Positions 21,001-31,565 of a stretch of DNA of 64,000 bases are shown in pieces (the first letter of the stretch is position 1; every line of letters begins with the position of its first letter). Under the pieces are notes generated by a model. It was not told the DNA's origin and made no database searches. It saw only the letters and a list, made by a program, of their open reading frames with translations. This stretch comes from JBBRHH01 sp963788015 (lineage in GTDB: Bacteria; Planctomycetota; Phycisphaerae; Tepidisphaerales; Tepidisphaeraceae). The stretch is from contig CAWBEY010000005.1 of assembly GCA_963788015.1 (NCBI GenBank), positions 248,001-312,000 of the forward strand. The letters run 5' to 3'. A program made the translations under genes and the position numbers.

Positions 21001-22692
21001 GCGAGTCTTTTGGCAATCTTTGCCTGGTGCTGCACGGGCACCTGCCTTACGTGCTGAACCACGGGACGCACCCGCATGGGGAGGCGTGGCTGTATGAGGC
21101 GGCGGCCGAGACTTATCTGCCGTTGCTGGATTTATTGGAGGAGGTGGGGACGCTTGTTGCGCGGCCGGCATTGACGGTGGGGCTGACGCCGGTGTTGCTG
21201 GAGCAATTGGGGCATGAGCGTTTCAAGGACGGGTTTGTTGATTACTTGAATGGGCGGCGGCAGTGCGCGGTGGAGGACCGGCGGGAGTTTGAGCAAGGGG
21301 GGCGCGGCGAGTTGGCGGAGTTGGCGAGCGGGTGGGAGGATTGGTACGGAAGGCGGCTTGAGGCTTTTGAGCGAATCAAGCGGGATATTCCCGGGGCGTT
21401 TGCGGCCCATTGGCGGGCGGGGCACCTTCAACTGCTGACGGGCAACGCGACGCACGCTTACATGCCCCTGCTGCTGAAGGATGAGTCGATTGCAGCGCAG
21501 ATGGCGTGTGGGATGTTGACGAGTCGCAAGCATTTTGGGACGGCCCCACGGGGCATGTGGCTGCCGGAGTGCGCGTATCGGCCGACGGTGGAGGAGTGGA
21601 GGCCGGCGGTGTTGGGGGGAGAGAACCGGCGGCGGGTGGGGCTGGAGCGTTTTATCGCGGGGGCGGGGGTGGATCATTTTTTTGTGGATTCGCATCTGAT
21701 CGCCAAGGGCCAGCCGCTGGGAGTGTTGGAGGGAGGCAAGTTTAAGGAGATGGGGGAGCGCAGTTGTATTGGGATCATCGGCACGGATGGAAGAACGTTC
21801 TGGAGCCGGTGGGGGTGGCGAGCAGGCCGGAGGCGCCGGGATGTTTTGCGTTTGGGCGGCACCCGCGATTAAGCGAGCAGGTGTGGAGCGGGCGGATCGG
21901 ATATCCGGGGCGCGGGAGTATCTGGAGTTTCACAAGAAGCATGGGGAGCGCGGGCTGCGGTATTGGAAGGTGACGGATGTGAGCACGGATCTGGGGGCGA
22001 AGCAGGCGTATCGGCCGGGGGACGTGGCCGGGAAGATTTACGAGCATGCGCAGCATTTTTGTGGCGTGGTGCGCGAAACGCTGCGGGAATATCGGGAGCA
22101 GACGGGGCGGCGCGGGACGGTGGTGGCGCCATTTGATGCGGAGTTGTTTGGGCATTGGTGGTTTGAAGGCCCGCGATATTTGCGGGATGTGATGCTGACA
22201 ATCAATGCGATGCCGGAGGTGGAGTTAAGCACGGCAGAGGGGGTGCTGGAGGAGAAGGTCCCGGACAAAGTGATGCGACTGCCGGAAGGAAGCTGGGGCG
22301 AAGGCGGGGATCATCGGGTGTGGTTCAATGAAACTTCGAAGTGGATGTGGGAGGTGGAGTATCGAGCCGAGGAGAGGATGCTGCGGCTGCTGAAGGAACT
22401 GCCGTGGCGCAAGAATGGGGAGGTGAAAGAAATGCTGGAGCGGGCGGGGCGGCAGTTGCTTCTACTGCAGGCGAGTGACTGGCCATTCGTGATTCACTCA
22501 GGGGGCGCGGTGGATTACGGGATAAAGCGATTCAGCGGACACGCGACACAGTTTGAGCGGGCGTCGAACATTGCATCAAGCCTGGCGGGAGGCGGGGCAA
22601 TGGGCCGGGTGCAGCGGGCGGAGGTGGAGGACATGGATGCGCACGATGATGTCTTTGCGGAGATTGATCTCTCCTGGTGGGGCAAGGGCTGA
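20997..22692 (+). CDS. GH57 family alpha-glucan enzyme (branching-enzyme-like)
   Basis: About 565 residues. The start NLCLVLHGHLPYVLNHG is the GH57 N-terminal motif with its conserved HGHLPY. The nucleophile motif is RGMWLPECAYRP and the acid motif is VAPFDAELFGHWWFEG; both match GH57/DUF1957 1,4-alpha-glucan branching enzymes, and the C-terminal helical part (LLQASDWPFVIHSG) fits that subgroup. The frame breaks near 21785 and near 21905; the piece between reads PGCFAFGRHPRLSEQVWSGR. GTG 20997 overlaps the preceding stop. The enzyme would act in cytoplasmic glycogen metabolism; 4-alpha-glucanotransferase activity is the main alternative. Confidence 0.88.
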
Positions 22693-22704
22693 AGGTGCGA
22701 CCTC

Positions 22705-23835
22705 TTACTTGCCGGTTTTGTTCCAGTAGATGACCAAATCGTGGGTGGAGCGGCCGGAGGCGATGATGTCGGGGCGGCCGTCGCCATCGAGATCGGCGAC
22801 CTTGAGATCTTCGCAGGCCATGTTGTCGTCGAGGACGATGGTTTGCCAGTGGGTGAGGGATTCGTCGGGGATGAAGAGCTTGATCCCGACCTTTTTGTCT
22901 TTGTCCGGGGCGCGCCAGCCGGCAACGATCTGGTCGTGTTTTGTGCCCAGGAAATCGGCGCAGGCGAGGGCGTGGCCTTCCTTGAGCGTGTCGTCGAGGA
23001 CTTGACGCTTCCAGTCGTCGCCGGTGCGCTGGTAGACGACAACTTGGTTGCCGTGCATCGGTTCGATGGTGGCGAGGAAGGCGGGACTGGTGGACGATTG
23101 ACGCAGTTCGCCGACGCCGCCACAGTCGGGGAGCTTTAACGCCTCGTTGGCCGGGAGGAGGATCTTTACGCCTTCCTTGCCGCCCAGAAGCAATTGATCG
23201 GACGTGGCGGTGGGGATGAGGGTGAAGTTGTGGGTCATGTGCATCGACTGGTCGAGCACGCGCGTCTTCCATTCATCCTTCGGATTTTTGGGCATGTCAT
23301 AAGCGAGGACCTGGACGCCTTCGCCCTGGCCGTTTTTATTGCCGCGGCCATGGAGGGGGACGACGACGAGCTCGAACTTGTTGTCGGCGGTTTTGACCCA
23401 GCCCATGCGATGGACGGTCGGTTCGTGGTGGAGGGTGACGGCCTCCCATTTCTGGGTGGGGTCGGCCGGGCGGAGGAGATAATGGACCGAGCCGCTGTTG
23501 ACGGTGTCGCCAGGGTTCCAGCCAGCGCCGACGGCGATCTCGACTTTGCCGTCGCCGTCGATGTCGCGGGCGGCGATACAGACGTTGTCCTGTGGGGTGA
23601 GGTTTTCGGCCAGGAGGAACTTTTTCCAGTCGCCGTTGCGGTACCAGACGAATTGCTTGGCGTCGGCCAGCAGAATGTCGGCCTTGCCATCGCCGTCCAC
23701 ATCGCCGATGGCCACGCCGTAACCGATGGCGACTTTGGCGTCGATCACCTGCTTCTCGAATTTGGGGATGGGGGAGTCGGCGAAGGCGCTAAGAGGGAGG
23801 ACCAGAAGGAGCGCGAGGGGTAGGGTTCGGATCAT
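22705..23835 (-). CDS. Secreted FG-GAP/VCBS repeat protein
   Basis: 377 residues with an N-terminal signal peptide (MIRTLPLALLLVLPLSAFAD). Repeated calcium-binding-type motifs are visible: GDVDGDGKADILLA, RDIDGDGKVEIAVG and ADLDGDGRPDIIAS, typical of FG-GAP or VCBS blades in a beta-propeller. I chose ATG 23835 because everything upstream is unlike an exported protein. The frame is intact. Such proteins are abundant in planctomycetes; the ligand is unknown. It is transcribed away from the GH28 gene, with 71 bp between the two starts, so promoters may be shared. Confidence 0.85.
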   Translation of the reverse strand: MIRTLPLALLLVLPLSAFADSPIPKFEKQVIDAKVAIGYGVAIGDVDGDGKADILLADAKQFVWYRNGDWKKFLLAENLTPQDNVCIAARDIDGDGKVEIAVGAGWNPGDTVNSGSVHYLLRPADPTQKWEAVTLHHEPTVHRMGWVKTADNKFELVVVPLHGRGNKNGQGEGVQVLAYDMPKNPKDEWKTRVLDQSMHMTHNFTLIPTATSDQLLLGGKEGVKILLPANEALKLPDCGGVGELRQSSTSPAFLATIEPMHGNQVVVYQRTGDDWKRQVLDDTLKEGHALACADFLGTKHDQIVAGWRAPDKDKKVGIKLFIPDESLTHWQTIVLDDNMACEDLKVADLDGDGRPDIIASGRSTHDLVIYWNKTGK

Positions 23836-23906
23836 GGCGGGATTGTACCACGCGGGCGGCGGGCGGGGAGAGATCACAGGAAGCGCTCCGGGTAAGATGA
23901 AGTTAT

Positions 23907-25189
23907 ATGACCCGACTTTACTTTCGAAATGTGAGTGTGCTTTTACTGGCGGGGTTGTGGGTTGTGCCGCTGGCGCGTGGAGCGGAGGAGAAGGGGGCGC
24001 GGCTGGATGTGCGGGAGCAGGGGGCCGTGGGCGATGGGAAAACCAAGGATACGGCGGCATTTCAGAAAGCTCTGGACGCGTGCGGGGCTGGTGGTGGGGG
24101 GGAAGTGGTTGTGCCGGCGGGGAAATATGTGATCGGCAGCGTGGTGATGCAGTCGCATACGACACTGAAGCTTGCGAAGGATGCGATATTGCTTGGGAGC
24201 TCGGACATCGCGGATTATCCACTGGGAAGGGCGCGGTGGGAGGGGCTGGATGCGCCGGCGCACCGTGCGCTGATCCATGCGGAGAATGCCAAAGAGGTGG
24301 TGGTTGTGGGGGAGGGCACGATCATCGGCGCGGAGGCGGCAGGCAAGCTGCGGGATCCGCGGGGGGCGGCGCTGGTGGAGATGGTGGAGTGTCAGGGCGT
24401 GCGCGTGGAGGGAGTGACGCTGAAGCAGTATGGGGTATGGACGCTGCATCCAACCTTCTGCGATGACGTGTCGGTGATTGGAGTGACTTTCGAGACCAGG
24501 GGGCATAATTCCGACGGCATCGACCCGGATTCGTGCAGGCGCTTTCGGATTGAGAAATGCACCTTCAGCACGCAGGATGACTGTATCGCCATTAAATCGG
24601 GCAAAGGCGCAGGGGAGGAAACTTGCGCGGCCTTGCGAGGACGTTACGGTTGTCGATTGCACGTTTCGCGCGGGGCATGGGGCGGTGTCCATTGGAAGCG
24701 AGGTGTCCGGAGGCATTCGTGGTGTGCATGTGGAGCACTGCGTGGTGGAGGCGGGGGTGAACTGCGCAGCTTCGGATCAAGACGCGCGAGGGACGGGGCG
24801 GGTTTATTGAGGACATCAGCGCAAAGGACCTGAAGACCGCGGCGCAGATTGCGGTGGAGTTGAATATGAACGTCTCGTACAACGCCGATCCAGAGCCGCT
24901 GGCAGGCGTGGAGGGAATCACTCGAATCGCGGGAATTCATGTCGAAGGTGTGAAGATGGAGGGAGGAACGGTGCTCAAGGCGGTGGGATTGAAGGAGAAA
25001 CCGATTGACGGGCTGTCGCTGGTGGATTTCAGCGGGACGTGCAAGAAGGGGATGGTGATTCGCAATGCGGTGAAGGTGGAGCTGCGGGAGATGAATGTCA
25101 CCGAGTTTGAGGGACCGAAAATCGCGGTGGAGAACGTGGAGGGCAAGGGACTGGAGGGGGCGGCGGACGCCGGGGCAGGGAAGAAGTAG
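23907..25189 (+). CDS. GH28 polygalacturonase-like glycoside hydrolase
   Basis: Exported right-handed beta-helix enzyme of about 427 residues. A signal peptide (VSVLLLAGLWVVPLARG) precedes LDVREQGAVGDGKTKDTAAF, the standard GH28 opening. The catalytic motifs appear in order: NSDGIDPDSC, TQDDCIAIKSG (the DD pair), GHGAVSIGSE and, after a further frame change, RIKT. Breaks lie near 24608 and 24765. The family hydrolyses galacturonan or rhamnogalacturonan from pectin; exact substrate cannot be read. It fits saccharolytic planctomycete lifestyles and sits divergent to the FG-GAP protein. Confidence 0.88.
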
Positions 25190-25276
25190 CGGGGAACTGA
25201 ATGATAAAAGGAACCGGCGGTTGGTGCTCTATGCGCCAACCGCCGGGGTTGAGGGATCAATTGGGGGCCCGGGGGA

Positions 25277-27430
25277 TTACCGGCCGCGATTTGCGTCGTC
25301 GCCGGCGGTGCTGCTGGCGACGTCGGTGCCTTTGCCGCTGCTGGCGGGCTTCTGCGACTTGGGGTCGCGGAGGGCCTGGGCGGCGGGCTGGCGCGATTCG
25401 GGCGGGGTGGCGCGATGGGAGGTATCTTCGGCCGGCAGGCGATCGCGGCGCGGCTCGGGGATGCTTGCCCGCGAGTCGGCCGAGCGCTTGTCGTCCGTGG
25501 GACGCTTGCTGTCGGGCGCGGGTCGATCAGAGCCGGTTGAGCGCGGGGCGGTCTTGGAGGCGGTCCTGTCGGCGGCCGACTTTTCGGCCCGCAGGCGTGC
25601 GAGTTCCTTCTCGTCCTGGCTCAGTTGCTTGTCTTCCTTGACTAACTTTGAATCCTCCTTGGCCAGCTTGCTGTTGGCGTCGGCCAGTTTGCCATCCTCC
25701 TTCGCAAGCTGCTTGTTTGCACCGGCAAGCTTCGCACCGTCCCTGGCGAGCTTGTTGTTGGAGTTGGCGAGCTTGCTGTCGTCCTTGGCAAGCTGCTTGT
25801 TGGCGTCCGCCAGCTTGGAATCATCCTTGGCAAGCTGCTTGTTGGCGCCGGCCAGCTTCGAATCTTCTTTGGCAAGCTGCTTGTTAGCGCCGGCCAGCTT
25901 CGAATCTTCCTTGGCAAGCTTGGTGTCGGCGGTGGCGAGCTTCGCGTTGGAGTTGGCCAACTTCGAGTCGTCTTTCGCCAGTTGCTTGTTCGCGTCGGCA
26001 AGTTTGGATTCGTCCTTGCCCAGCTTGCCGTTGGATTTGGCTAGCTCGGCGTTGGACTTGGCCAGGTTGTTCTCGGCCTTCGCGAGATTGTTTTCGGCCT
26101 GGACCTGTTTGGGGTCGGTCTTGGCATTGGTCACGTTCGTGACGTTCTTGACGTTGGTCACGTTGGTGACGTTCTTCACCGTCGTCATGTTCTTGACGTT
26201 TTCGGTGTTGATGTTGGTCCGGTCCACGTAGGTGACCTTGGGCTTGCGGCCTTCGCTTGCCGCTGTCTTGCGCTCTGTCTGCTCGACGACGAAGCGTTCG
26301 CGCTCGACCTTCACGTGCTCGGCCACTTTGCGGCGGTCTTCGATCTTGACGTTGACTTCAAAGTCGATGGCCACTTTGATGCGGTCGGGCTCGCGCAGCG
26401 CGCTGGACTTCGCGGATGCGGGTGACTTCGGTGATCTGGTCGACCTCGATCACGCGGGTCTGGATCTCGACGGGGCGCTCGCGCCAGTAGGTGACGTCGT
26501 GGACGAAGTAAGCGTGCATGACTTCAGGGTCGCGGGGCATGTGGCCGCCGAAGACGGCCAGATCCATGTGGAAGCCGCAGGTGTTGAAGTCGCAGCGGCC
26601 GGCGATGATCTCGTCGCGGTGGATGAGCCACAACGATTCATCGCGATCGTGCAGCGCCATACAGACGGCTTCATTGGCGGCGGTGAGGCGGGACTGGGCG
26701 ACGAAGACGCCTTCATGGGCCGCGTCGAACTCAAGGCGGAGATGCGCGACATGCTCCTCGGCGGCACGCAGGGTTGCGCGGGAGCTTTCGGCGGCGGCCG
26801 CGCGGTCTTCAGCGCCGCGGGCGGCGGCGAAGCGCTCTTCGGCGACATGCAGGTCGGCGCTGGTGGCGGCGGCGGCGTCCTGGTTTTTGTGGAGGCGGTC
26901 GGTGGCATCGGCGATGCCGGCCGCGTCGTGCAGGGTGGTGGCCGCGTCGAGATCTGAACGTGCGGAGCCGATGCGCTGCTCGAGGGCCGTCAGCCGGGTG
27001 CGAAGATTGGTTGCGTCTTCGGCGGCGTGGCGCAGGCGGCATGGGCTGCTTCCAGACTCAGGTCCGCATCGCCCACCTGGCGGTGCAGATCGGCGGCCAC
27101 ATGTTCTTCTTCTTCGAGGGCGACGGCGACTTCGCCTTCATGGCGGCGAGCCCCTTCGAGGCTCTCGCTGGCATGGTATTGGTCGGCCTGGGCGAGACGC
27201 AGGCGCATGTCGGCGTCGTAGAGATTGGTTCGGTAGCCGACGACGTAGGTATCGACGACGACAGGGCGCTCAATAACCACGACGGCGGGCGGCGGCGGGG
27301 GGGCGTCGCCGATCTGGATACCAACGCCGACCCCGACGTTAACGCCGCCAGCGAAGGCGCTGCCGGTAAGAAGTCCAAAGGTAGCCAGGGTGGACCAGGC
27401 GGCCTTCTTGATGGTAGAAACACTCTTCAT
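25277..27430 (-). CDS. Large secreted coiled-coil repeat protein, function unknown
   Basis: One gene of about 717 residues after two frame breaks (near 27035 and 26398). ATG 27430 starts a signal peptide (SVSTIKKAAWSTLATFGLLT, then AFA) with GGGAGAG upstream. Next come a short Gly/Val and Pro-rich part (APPPPPAVVVIERPVVV) and a long Ala/Glu/Arg-rich coiled coil. A compact segment follows with Cys, His and Trp (GRCDFNTCGFHMDLAVFGGH). Then comes an Asn/Val-rich stretch of NVTNVKN-like units and about 12 units of the type KLADANKQLAKDDS, each 14 residues (two heptads). The tail is Pro/Ser/Arg-rich. I recognise no family. It may be a structural cell-envelope or cell-surface fibre protein; that is inference from composition only. 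Confidence 0.7.
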
Positions 27431-28105
27431 GACTCTCCCTCTGGGCCCGGCGCCGGTTTGGGCGGGATCGGGCCACACAACGGTGAATAAAAACGGAACC
27501 CTCAACGCTACGGCTTTGGCTGCCCTGAAGGGCATTGCACGGAGTTGTGCGTCCGAAAACCGTTGGAAAGTTCGATCCCAGCATTGATAGGGCCGAACTC
27601 TCCAAAGGACGTATCGGCGGGAAAGGGGGGTGGGTTAGGTGGTGGAGGGGAAAAGTGAGCGAAGAGGTTTGGGATGGATGGATTTGGGCGTTGCAGGAGT
27701 GATGGGGGAGAGTTTATGGGGCGATTGTTTGATGAGCGTTTTCTGGTTTGGGGTGGGGGGTGATGAGGTTTGGGACCCGGCGTCGCGGACGAATTCGGAT
27801 GTCGTGGAGGAAGCGGAAAACGGAATCTCAATCAGACAGTCGGTCGAACAGTATGACGTCACTTTTTTGTAAAACAGAAGAAGCCGCTGCTTTGGGCTGC
27901 CCCCTGCAAACAAACCTCCTCGTTTACTGTTTGACCAAAGAGGCTGAAAGGGCACTACATAAAATTCTTGGCTCGTGATTATGCACGACGATTCTGGTGC
28001 CTGCCTTCGACTGCCTTCGATCTTGACCGACTTGGGCCGCGGCGTATATTGCCTGGCGAACCAGCCCCAGCCGGGCGTTTCGTCTTTGCACCAGATTGCC
28101 TGCCT
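27431..28105. other. Intergenic region before the nitrogen island
   Basis: 675 bp between the divergent coiled-coil gene and atzF, with no credible gene. The left part to about 27790 is extremely G-rich on the plus strand; the right part is balanced and more AT-rich around 27850-27970. It must hold promoters for both neighbours. TTGGCTC at 27968 followed by TATGCA resembles a sigma-54 site but the spacing is one base too long. Confidence 0.5.
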
Positions 28106-29919
28106 ATGTCATCCCTTTCGCAGTCCCTCGATTTGCGCTCGGTTGCGCATTTTTTTGGTCATGCACAGCGGCCTTTCGATCTGTATTCCATGCTTCTGGA
28201 GCGGATTGAGAAGTATGAAGATCCGGCCGTGTGGATCGCCCGTGTTAGCTTCGCCGGGATTGAAGCGCAATGGTTGGCGGCGTGGGAACGTCACCGCGCG
28301 GGGGTGGCGCAGCCTCTCCTGGGTGTGCCTTTTGCCGTCAAGGACAATATTGATGTGGGAGGCCTGGCAACGACCGCCGGCTGCCCGGATTTTGCGTATC
28401 GGCCTTCGCGGTCGGCGAGCGTTGTTGAGAAATTGTGCGCGGCCGGTGCGATTCTGGTGGGTAAGACGAATCTTGATCAATTCGCATGCGGGCTGGTTGG
28501 CGTGCGGTCGCCTTATGGTGCGTGCCGGAATACTTTTAACCCGCGATACATTTCCGGGGGATCAAGCTCTGGATCGGCCGTGGCGGTGGCGGCGGGGTTG
28601 GTGAGTTTTGCGCTGGGGACGGACACCGCCGGATCTGGCCGGGTGCCGGCGGGGTTTAATAATATTGTGGGCATGAAGCCGTCGCGCGGCCTGCTGAGCG
28701 CTGCGGGTGTTTTTCCGGCCTGCAAGTCGCTGGATTGTGTGTCGATCTTTTCGCTGACTTGCGATGATGCGGCAGCCGTGATGCGCAGTCGCGGCAGCTT
28801 ATGACGAGCGTGATCCCTTCTCGCGCTCGCAGCGGGATATTGCCCGCCAGTCTCCTGTGAATCCCCAGTGCCTTCGCATTGGCGTGCCGCGGGATGTTGA
28901 TTTGGAATTTCATGGCGATCGGGCGTCGGAAGCGCAGTTTAACCAGGCCGTTGAACGCTTTGCACAGTGTGGGCACGCCATTACGCGGATTAATTACGAA
29001 CCTTTTTCCGCGGCCGCCAAGCTGCTGTATGAGGGGCCGTGGGTGGCCGAGCGGCTTGCGGTGCTGAAAGATTTTGTCGCGAATTGCCCGGACTCCATTC
29101 TGCCGGTGACTCGGCGTATTCTCAGCGACGCTCGAAGGCATGATGCAGTCAGCGTATTTGAGGGAATGTATGAACTTCAGGCCCTGCGGTCGGCCGCCCA
29201 GCGAGAATGGCGGGAGATGGATGTGCTGCTGGTGCCGACCGTGCCGACGATCTACACGATCGCACAGGTGGAGGCGGATCCGTTGCGGCTTAACACGCGA
29301 CTGGGCTATTACACCAACTTCGTCAACCTGATGGATCTGTGTGCGCTGGCGTTGCCCAATGGTTTTTTGCCGGATGGGTTGCCGACGGGCGTGACGCTGA
29401 TCGCGCCTGCGGGGCAGGATGCGCTGCTGCTGCGACTGGGCGCGGCGGATCAGCAGGTCACTCGTTTGGCGCTTGGGGCGACCGGAGCACCGACGCCGGG
29501 GGCGCAAGGCGAGGCGGCCGCTTCTGTGCCAATTGATGAGATTGAGGTCGCGGTTGTTCGGGCGCATCTGGCGGGCCAGCCTCTTAATCATCAGCTCACG
29601 CAGCTCGGCGCAGTCTTGTGCACAGCTGCAAGACGGCTCCCTGCTACAAGCTGGTTGCGCTTCCGGGGACGACGCCGCCGAAGCCGGGGTTGCTGCGGAT
29701 GGCCGATGAAGGGGCGGCTATTGAGGTGGAGGTGTGGGCGCTCGGGGCAGAGGGCTTTGGAAAATTTGTGGCGGCCATCCCCGCGCCGCTGGCCATTGGA
29801 ACCATCGCTTTGGAGGATGGAAGCAGTGTGAAGGGTTTCTTGTGCGAGGGACACGCGACGGCGGGGCGCGAGACATTTCCTCATTTGGTGGGTGGAGAAA
29901 CTTTCTTGCCTCGACGTAG
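28106..29919 (+). CDS. atzF: Allophanate hydrolase
   Basis: Amidase-signature enzyme that splits allophanate to ammonia and CO2, the last step of biuret and of urea-amidolyase degradation. The catalytic Lys is in LGVPFAVKDNIDVGG and the Ser residues are in ISGGSSSGSAVAVAAG and GTDTAGSGRVPAG. The C-terminal allophanate-hydrolase-specific domain is present: CKTAPCYKLVALPGTTPPKP, then GARDISSFGGWRNFLAS. Frame breaks near 28787, 29612 and 29860 must be bridged; the last gives the stop at 29917-29919. About 604 residues, normal for AtzF. ATG 28106 (MSSLSQSLDLRSV) fits the family. No urea carboxylase gene is nearby, so biuret is the likelier allophanate source, consistent with BiuH 5 kb downstream. 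Confidence 0.93.
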
Positions 29920-30272
29920 ATTGCGTTCCGTCTTATCCAATTCTTAAAAAGCGCGCTAATCCTTCGGGCAACCGGCCGACTGCCCAATTTAAGGTCAACG
30001 ATAGACGTATCTAATATGATCGATGTTGATTTTCTATAGTCGCAAAAACTGGGGGTTTGGCCGGACTTATACTGTCTTTGGCGCTTAACCGGGCGGGCTG
30101 GGAGCGAATTTGTGATGTTGGCACAGACTTCGCTTTGGAGCGATTGGGCTGAAGGGCAGAACACCTTTTACGGTTGTTGCATTCTGAGGCCACCAATTGC
30201 GCAAATTGCGGGTGCGAGGGATTCTCCCTTAAAGCGAAGTGCCACCCGCACATCTCGAATGGGAAGGTTGAC
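29920..30272. other. Intergenic region upstream of the porin gene
   Basis: 353 bp without a gene. It contains the sigma-54-like promoter at 30118-30134 and an AT-rich stretch around 30000-30050 that could bind an activator. I see no terminator hairpin directly after atzF. Confidence 0.5.
30118..30134 (+). promoter_or_regulatory. Candidate sigma-54 promoter of the ureide-uptake operon
   Basis: TTGGCACAGACTTCGCT has the -24 element TTGGCAC intact. Its GG and the downstream GC are separated by exactly 10 bases, as required for sigma-54. The -12 element is TCGC instead of TTGC, a single mismatch. It lies 139 bp before the porin start, ahead of genes for nitrogen acquisition, which are classic sigma-54/NtrC targets. 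No NtrC site was identified with confidence. Confidence 0.45.
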
Positions 30273-31322
30273 ATGAGCATGAAGCAGAGTGTGTTGCGTT
30301 CGGCGGTTTTTGCGGCGCTGGCGTTGCCCGGGCTGGCCTGGGCCACTTCAGCAGTGGCGGAAGAAGCAACAGACGCGGATTTGACCTTGACCCCGTCGGT
30401 GCAGGTGCAGAAGGCCGATGCGCCGGCGGGACAGGCACGCGTGGACGAGAAGCCCGTTTTGCTGCAGGCGGCTCCGCCACCCGAATCTCCACAGATTCAC
30501 GGCTTCATTGACGTGCCGTTCACGACGGCTTACATCACGCCACGCGGCTTAGTCGTGGAAAATCAGGGCCTGGTTATCCAGCCGGTTGGTGGAATTGTGT
30601 TTCTGCTGGGGGATGTCGGGCCATTCAAGAGCGCCTCGGCCGTCGTGGGCGTCTGGAACAGCATCAATCTTCACCAGAACGACGCCCGCGTGGGCGCCTG
30701 GAACGAAATGGATTTCTTCGCCTCGTTCGGCGGAAATCTCACCAAAGAACTGAAGATCGATATCACGTACGGGGCCTGGAACTTTCCCAATTCCACATTG
30801 GCCAAGCCTCGCACCGAACACAACATTGACTTCAAATTCAGCTACGACGACACGGCCCTCTGGGGCACCAGCGGCTTTGCGCTGCATCCGTACGTGGACG
30901 TCTTCTGGGGCGTCTATGGCGACTCCACCGTCAGCCTGGGCAAAAACGGCGGCACGTTCTACGTCGAGCCCGGAATTGTTCCGACCTATACGTATAAGTT
31001 CTCGCCCGACTATCCGCTGACGTTTACATTCCCAACGTACTTTTCGGTTGGCCCGGAAAGCTACTGGGGCCGGGGCGGCACGGGCTTTGGGGGAAGCGTC
31101 AGCGCTGAACCGGATGGGAATTTTGGCCTGATTTCGACGGCCGTGAATGTCAGCGTTCCGCTGGGATTCATCCCTGCACGCTTTGGTCACTGGCATGCTG
31201 AAGCAGGCGTTCAGTATTACTACCTGATCAACGACGCGCTGAAGCGAGCTGGTACGGCCCTCAGCGGCAACACCCAGCGGAGTCTGTTCCGCGGCACTGT
31301 TGGCGTCGGCGTCAACTTCTAA
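30273..31322 (+). CDS. Putative outer-membrane beta-barrel channel of the nitrogen island
   Basis: 349 residues. ATG 30273 is preceded by GGAAGG and begins a signal peptide (SVLRSAVFAALALPGLAWAT). The mature part has alternating polar and aromatic strands (GWNFPN-like turns, KIDITYGAWNFPN, NIDFKFSYDDTALWG, YYYLINDALKRAG) and ends in VGVGVNF, a C-terminal aromatic residue typical of outer-membrane barrels. I do not recognise a named family. Position directly before the BMP-type transporter, and an own terminator at 31341, suggest a channel letting ureides or urea cross the outer membrane; that role is inference. The frame is intact. Confidence 0.65.
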   Translation: MSMKQSVLRSAVFAALALPGLAWATSAVAEEATDADLTLTPSVQVQKADAPAGQARVDEKPVLLQAAPPPESPQIHGFIDVPFTTAYITPRGLVVENQGLVIQPVGGIVFLLGDVGPFKSASAVVGVWNSINLHQNDARVGAWNEMDFFASFGGNLTKELKIDITYGAWNFPNSTLAKPRTEHNIDFKFSYDDTALWGTSGFALHPYVDVFWGVYGDSTVSLGKNGGTFYVEPGIVPTYTYKFSPDYPLTFTFPTYFSVGPESYWGRGGTGFGGSVSAEPDGNFGLISTAVNVSVPLGFIPARFGHWHAEAGVQYYYLINDALKRAGTALSGNTQRSLFRGTVGVGVNF

Positions 31323-31340
31323 TTTGCAATTGGCACATCG

Positions 31341-31380
31341 GGCCGCGCAAAACATTTGCTTAGGTTTTGCGCGGCCTTTC
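31341..31380 (+). terminator. Intrinsic terminator after the channel gene
   Basis: A perfect 13-bp stem, GGCCGCGCAAAAC (31341-31353) pairing with GTTTTGCGCGGCC (31364-31376), has a 10-base loop and is followed by TTTC. It is 18 bp past the channel stop. The T-run is short, so termination may be partial, letting some transcript continue into the lipoprotein gene. Confidence 0.8.
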
Positions 31381-31565
31381 TATAGTTGCCTAGCTGTAGA
31401 ACAGCCGGCGGAAAAGGCGCGTGCGCCCAATCGGCCGGCATTGCTTGGAAAATAAGCTTTCAGACCCACGGCATTATTGGTATCGGCGTTGCTCATAGAC
31501 CTATAGGCCATGGGCAGGCCTTGTCTGGACACGCCAGTACCGTTCGCAAACAAAAGGAAGGCAAC

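Noticed and set aside
27635..27955. 106-residue minus-strand open frame in the gap before atzF
   Set aside because: No ribosome binding site, Ser/Pro-rich product, no recognised features.
27968..27985. Sigma-54-like site before atzF
   Set aside because: The distance between the GG and GC elements is 11 instead of 10, and both elements carry mismatches.
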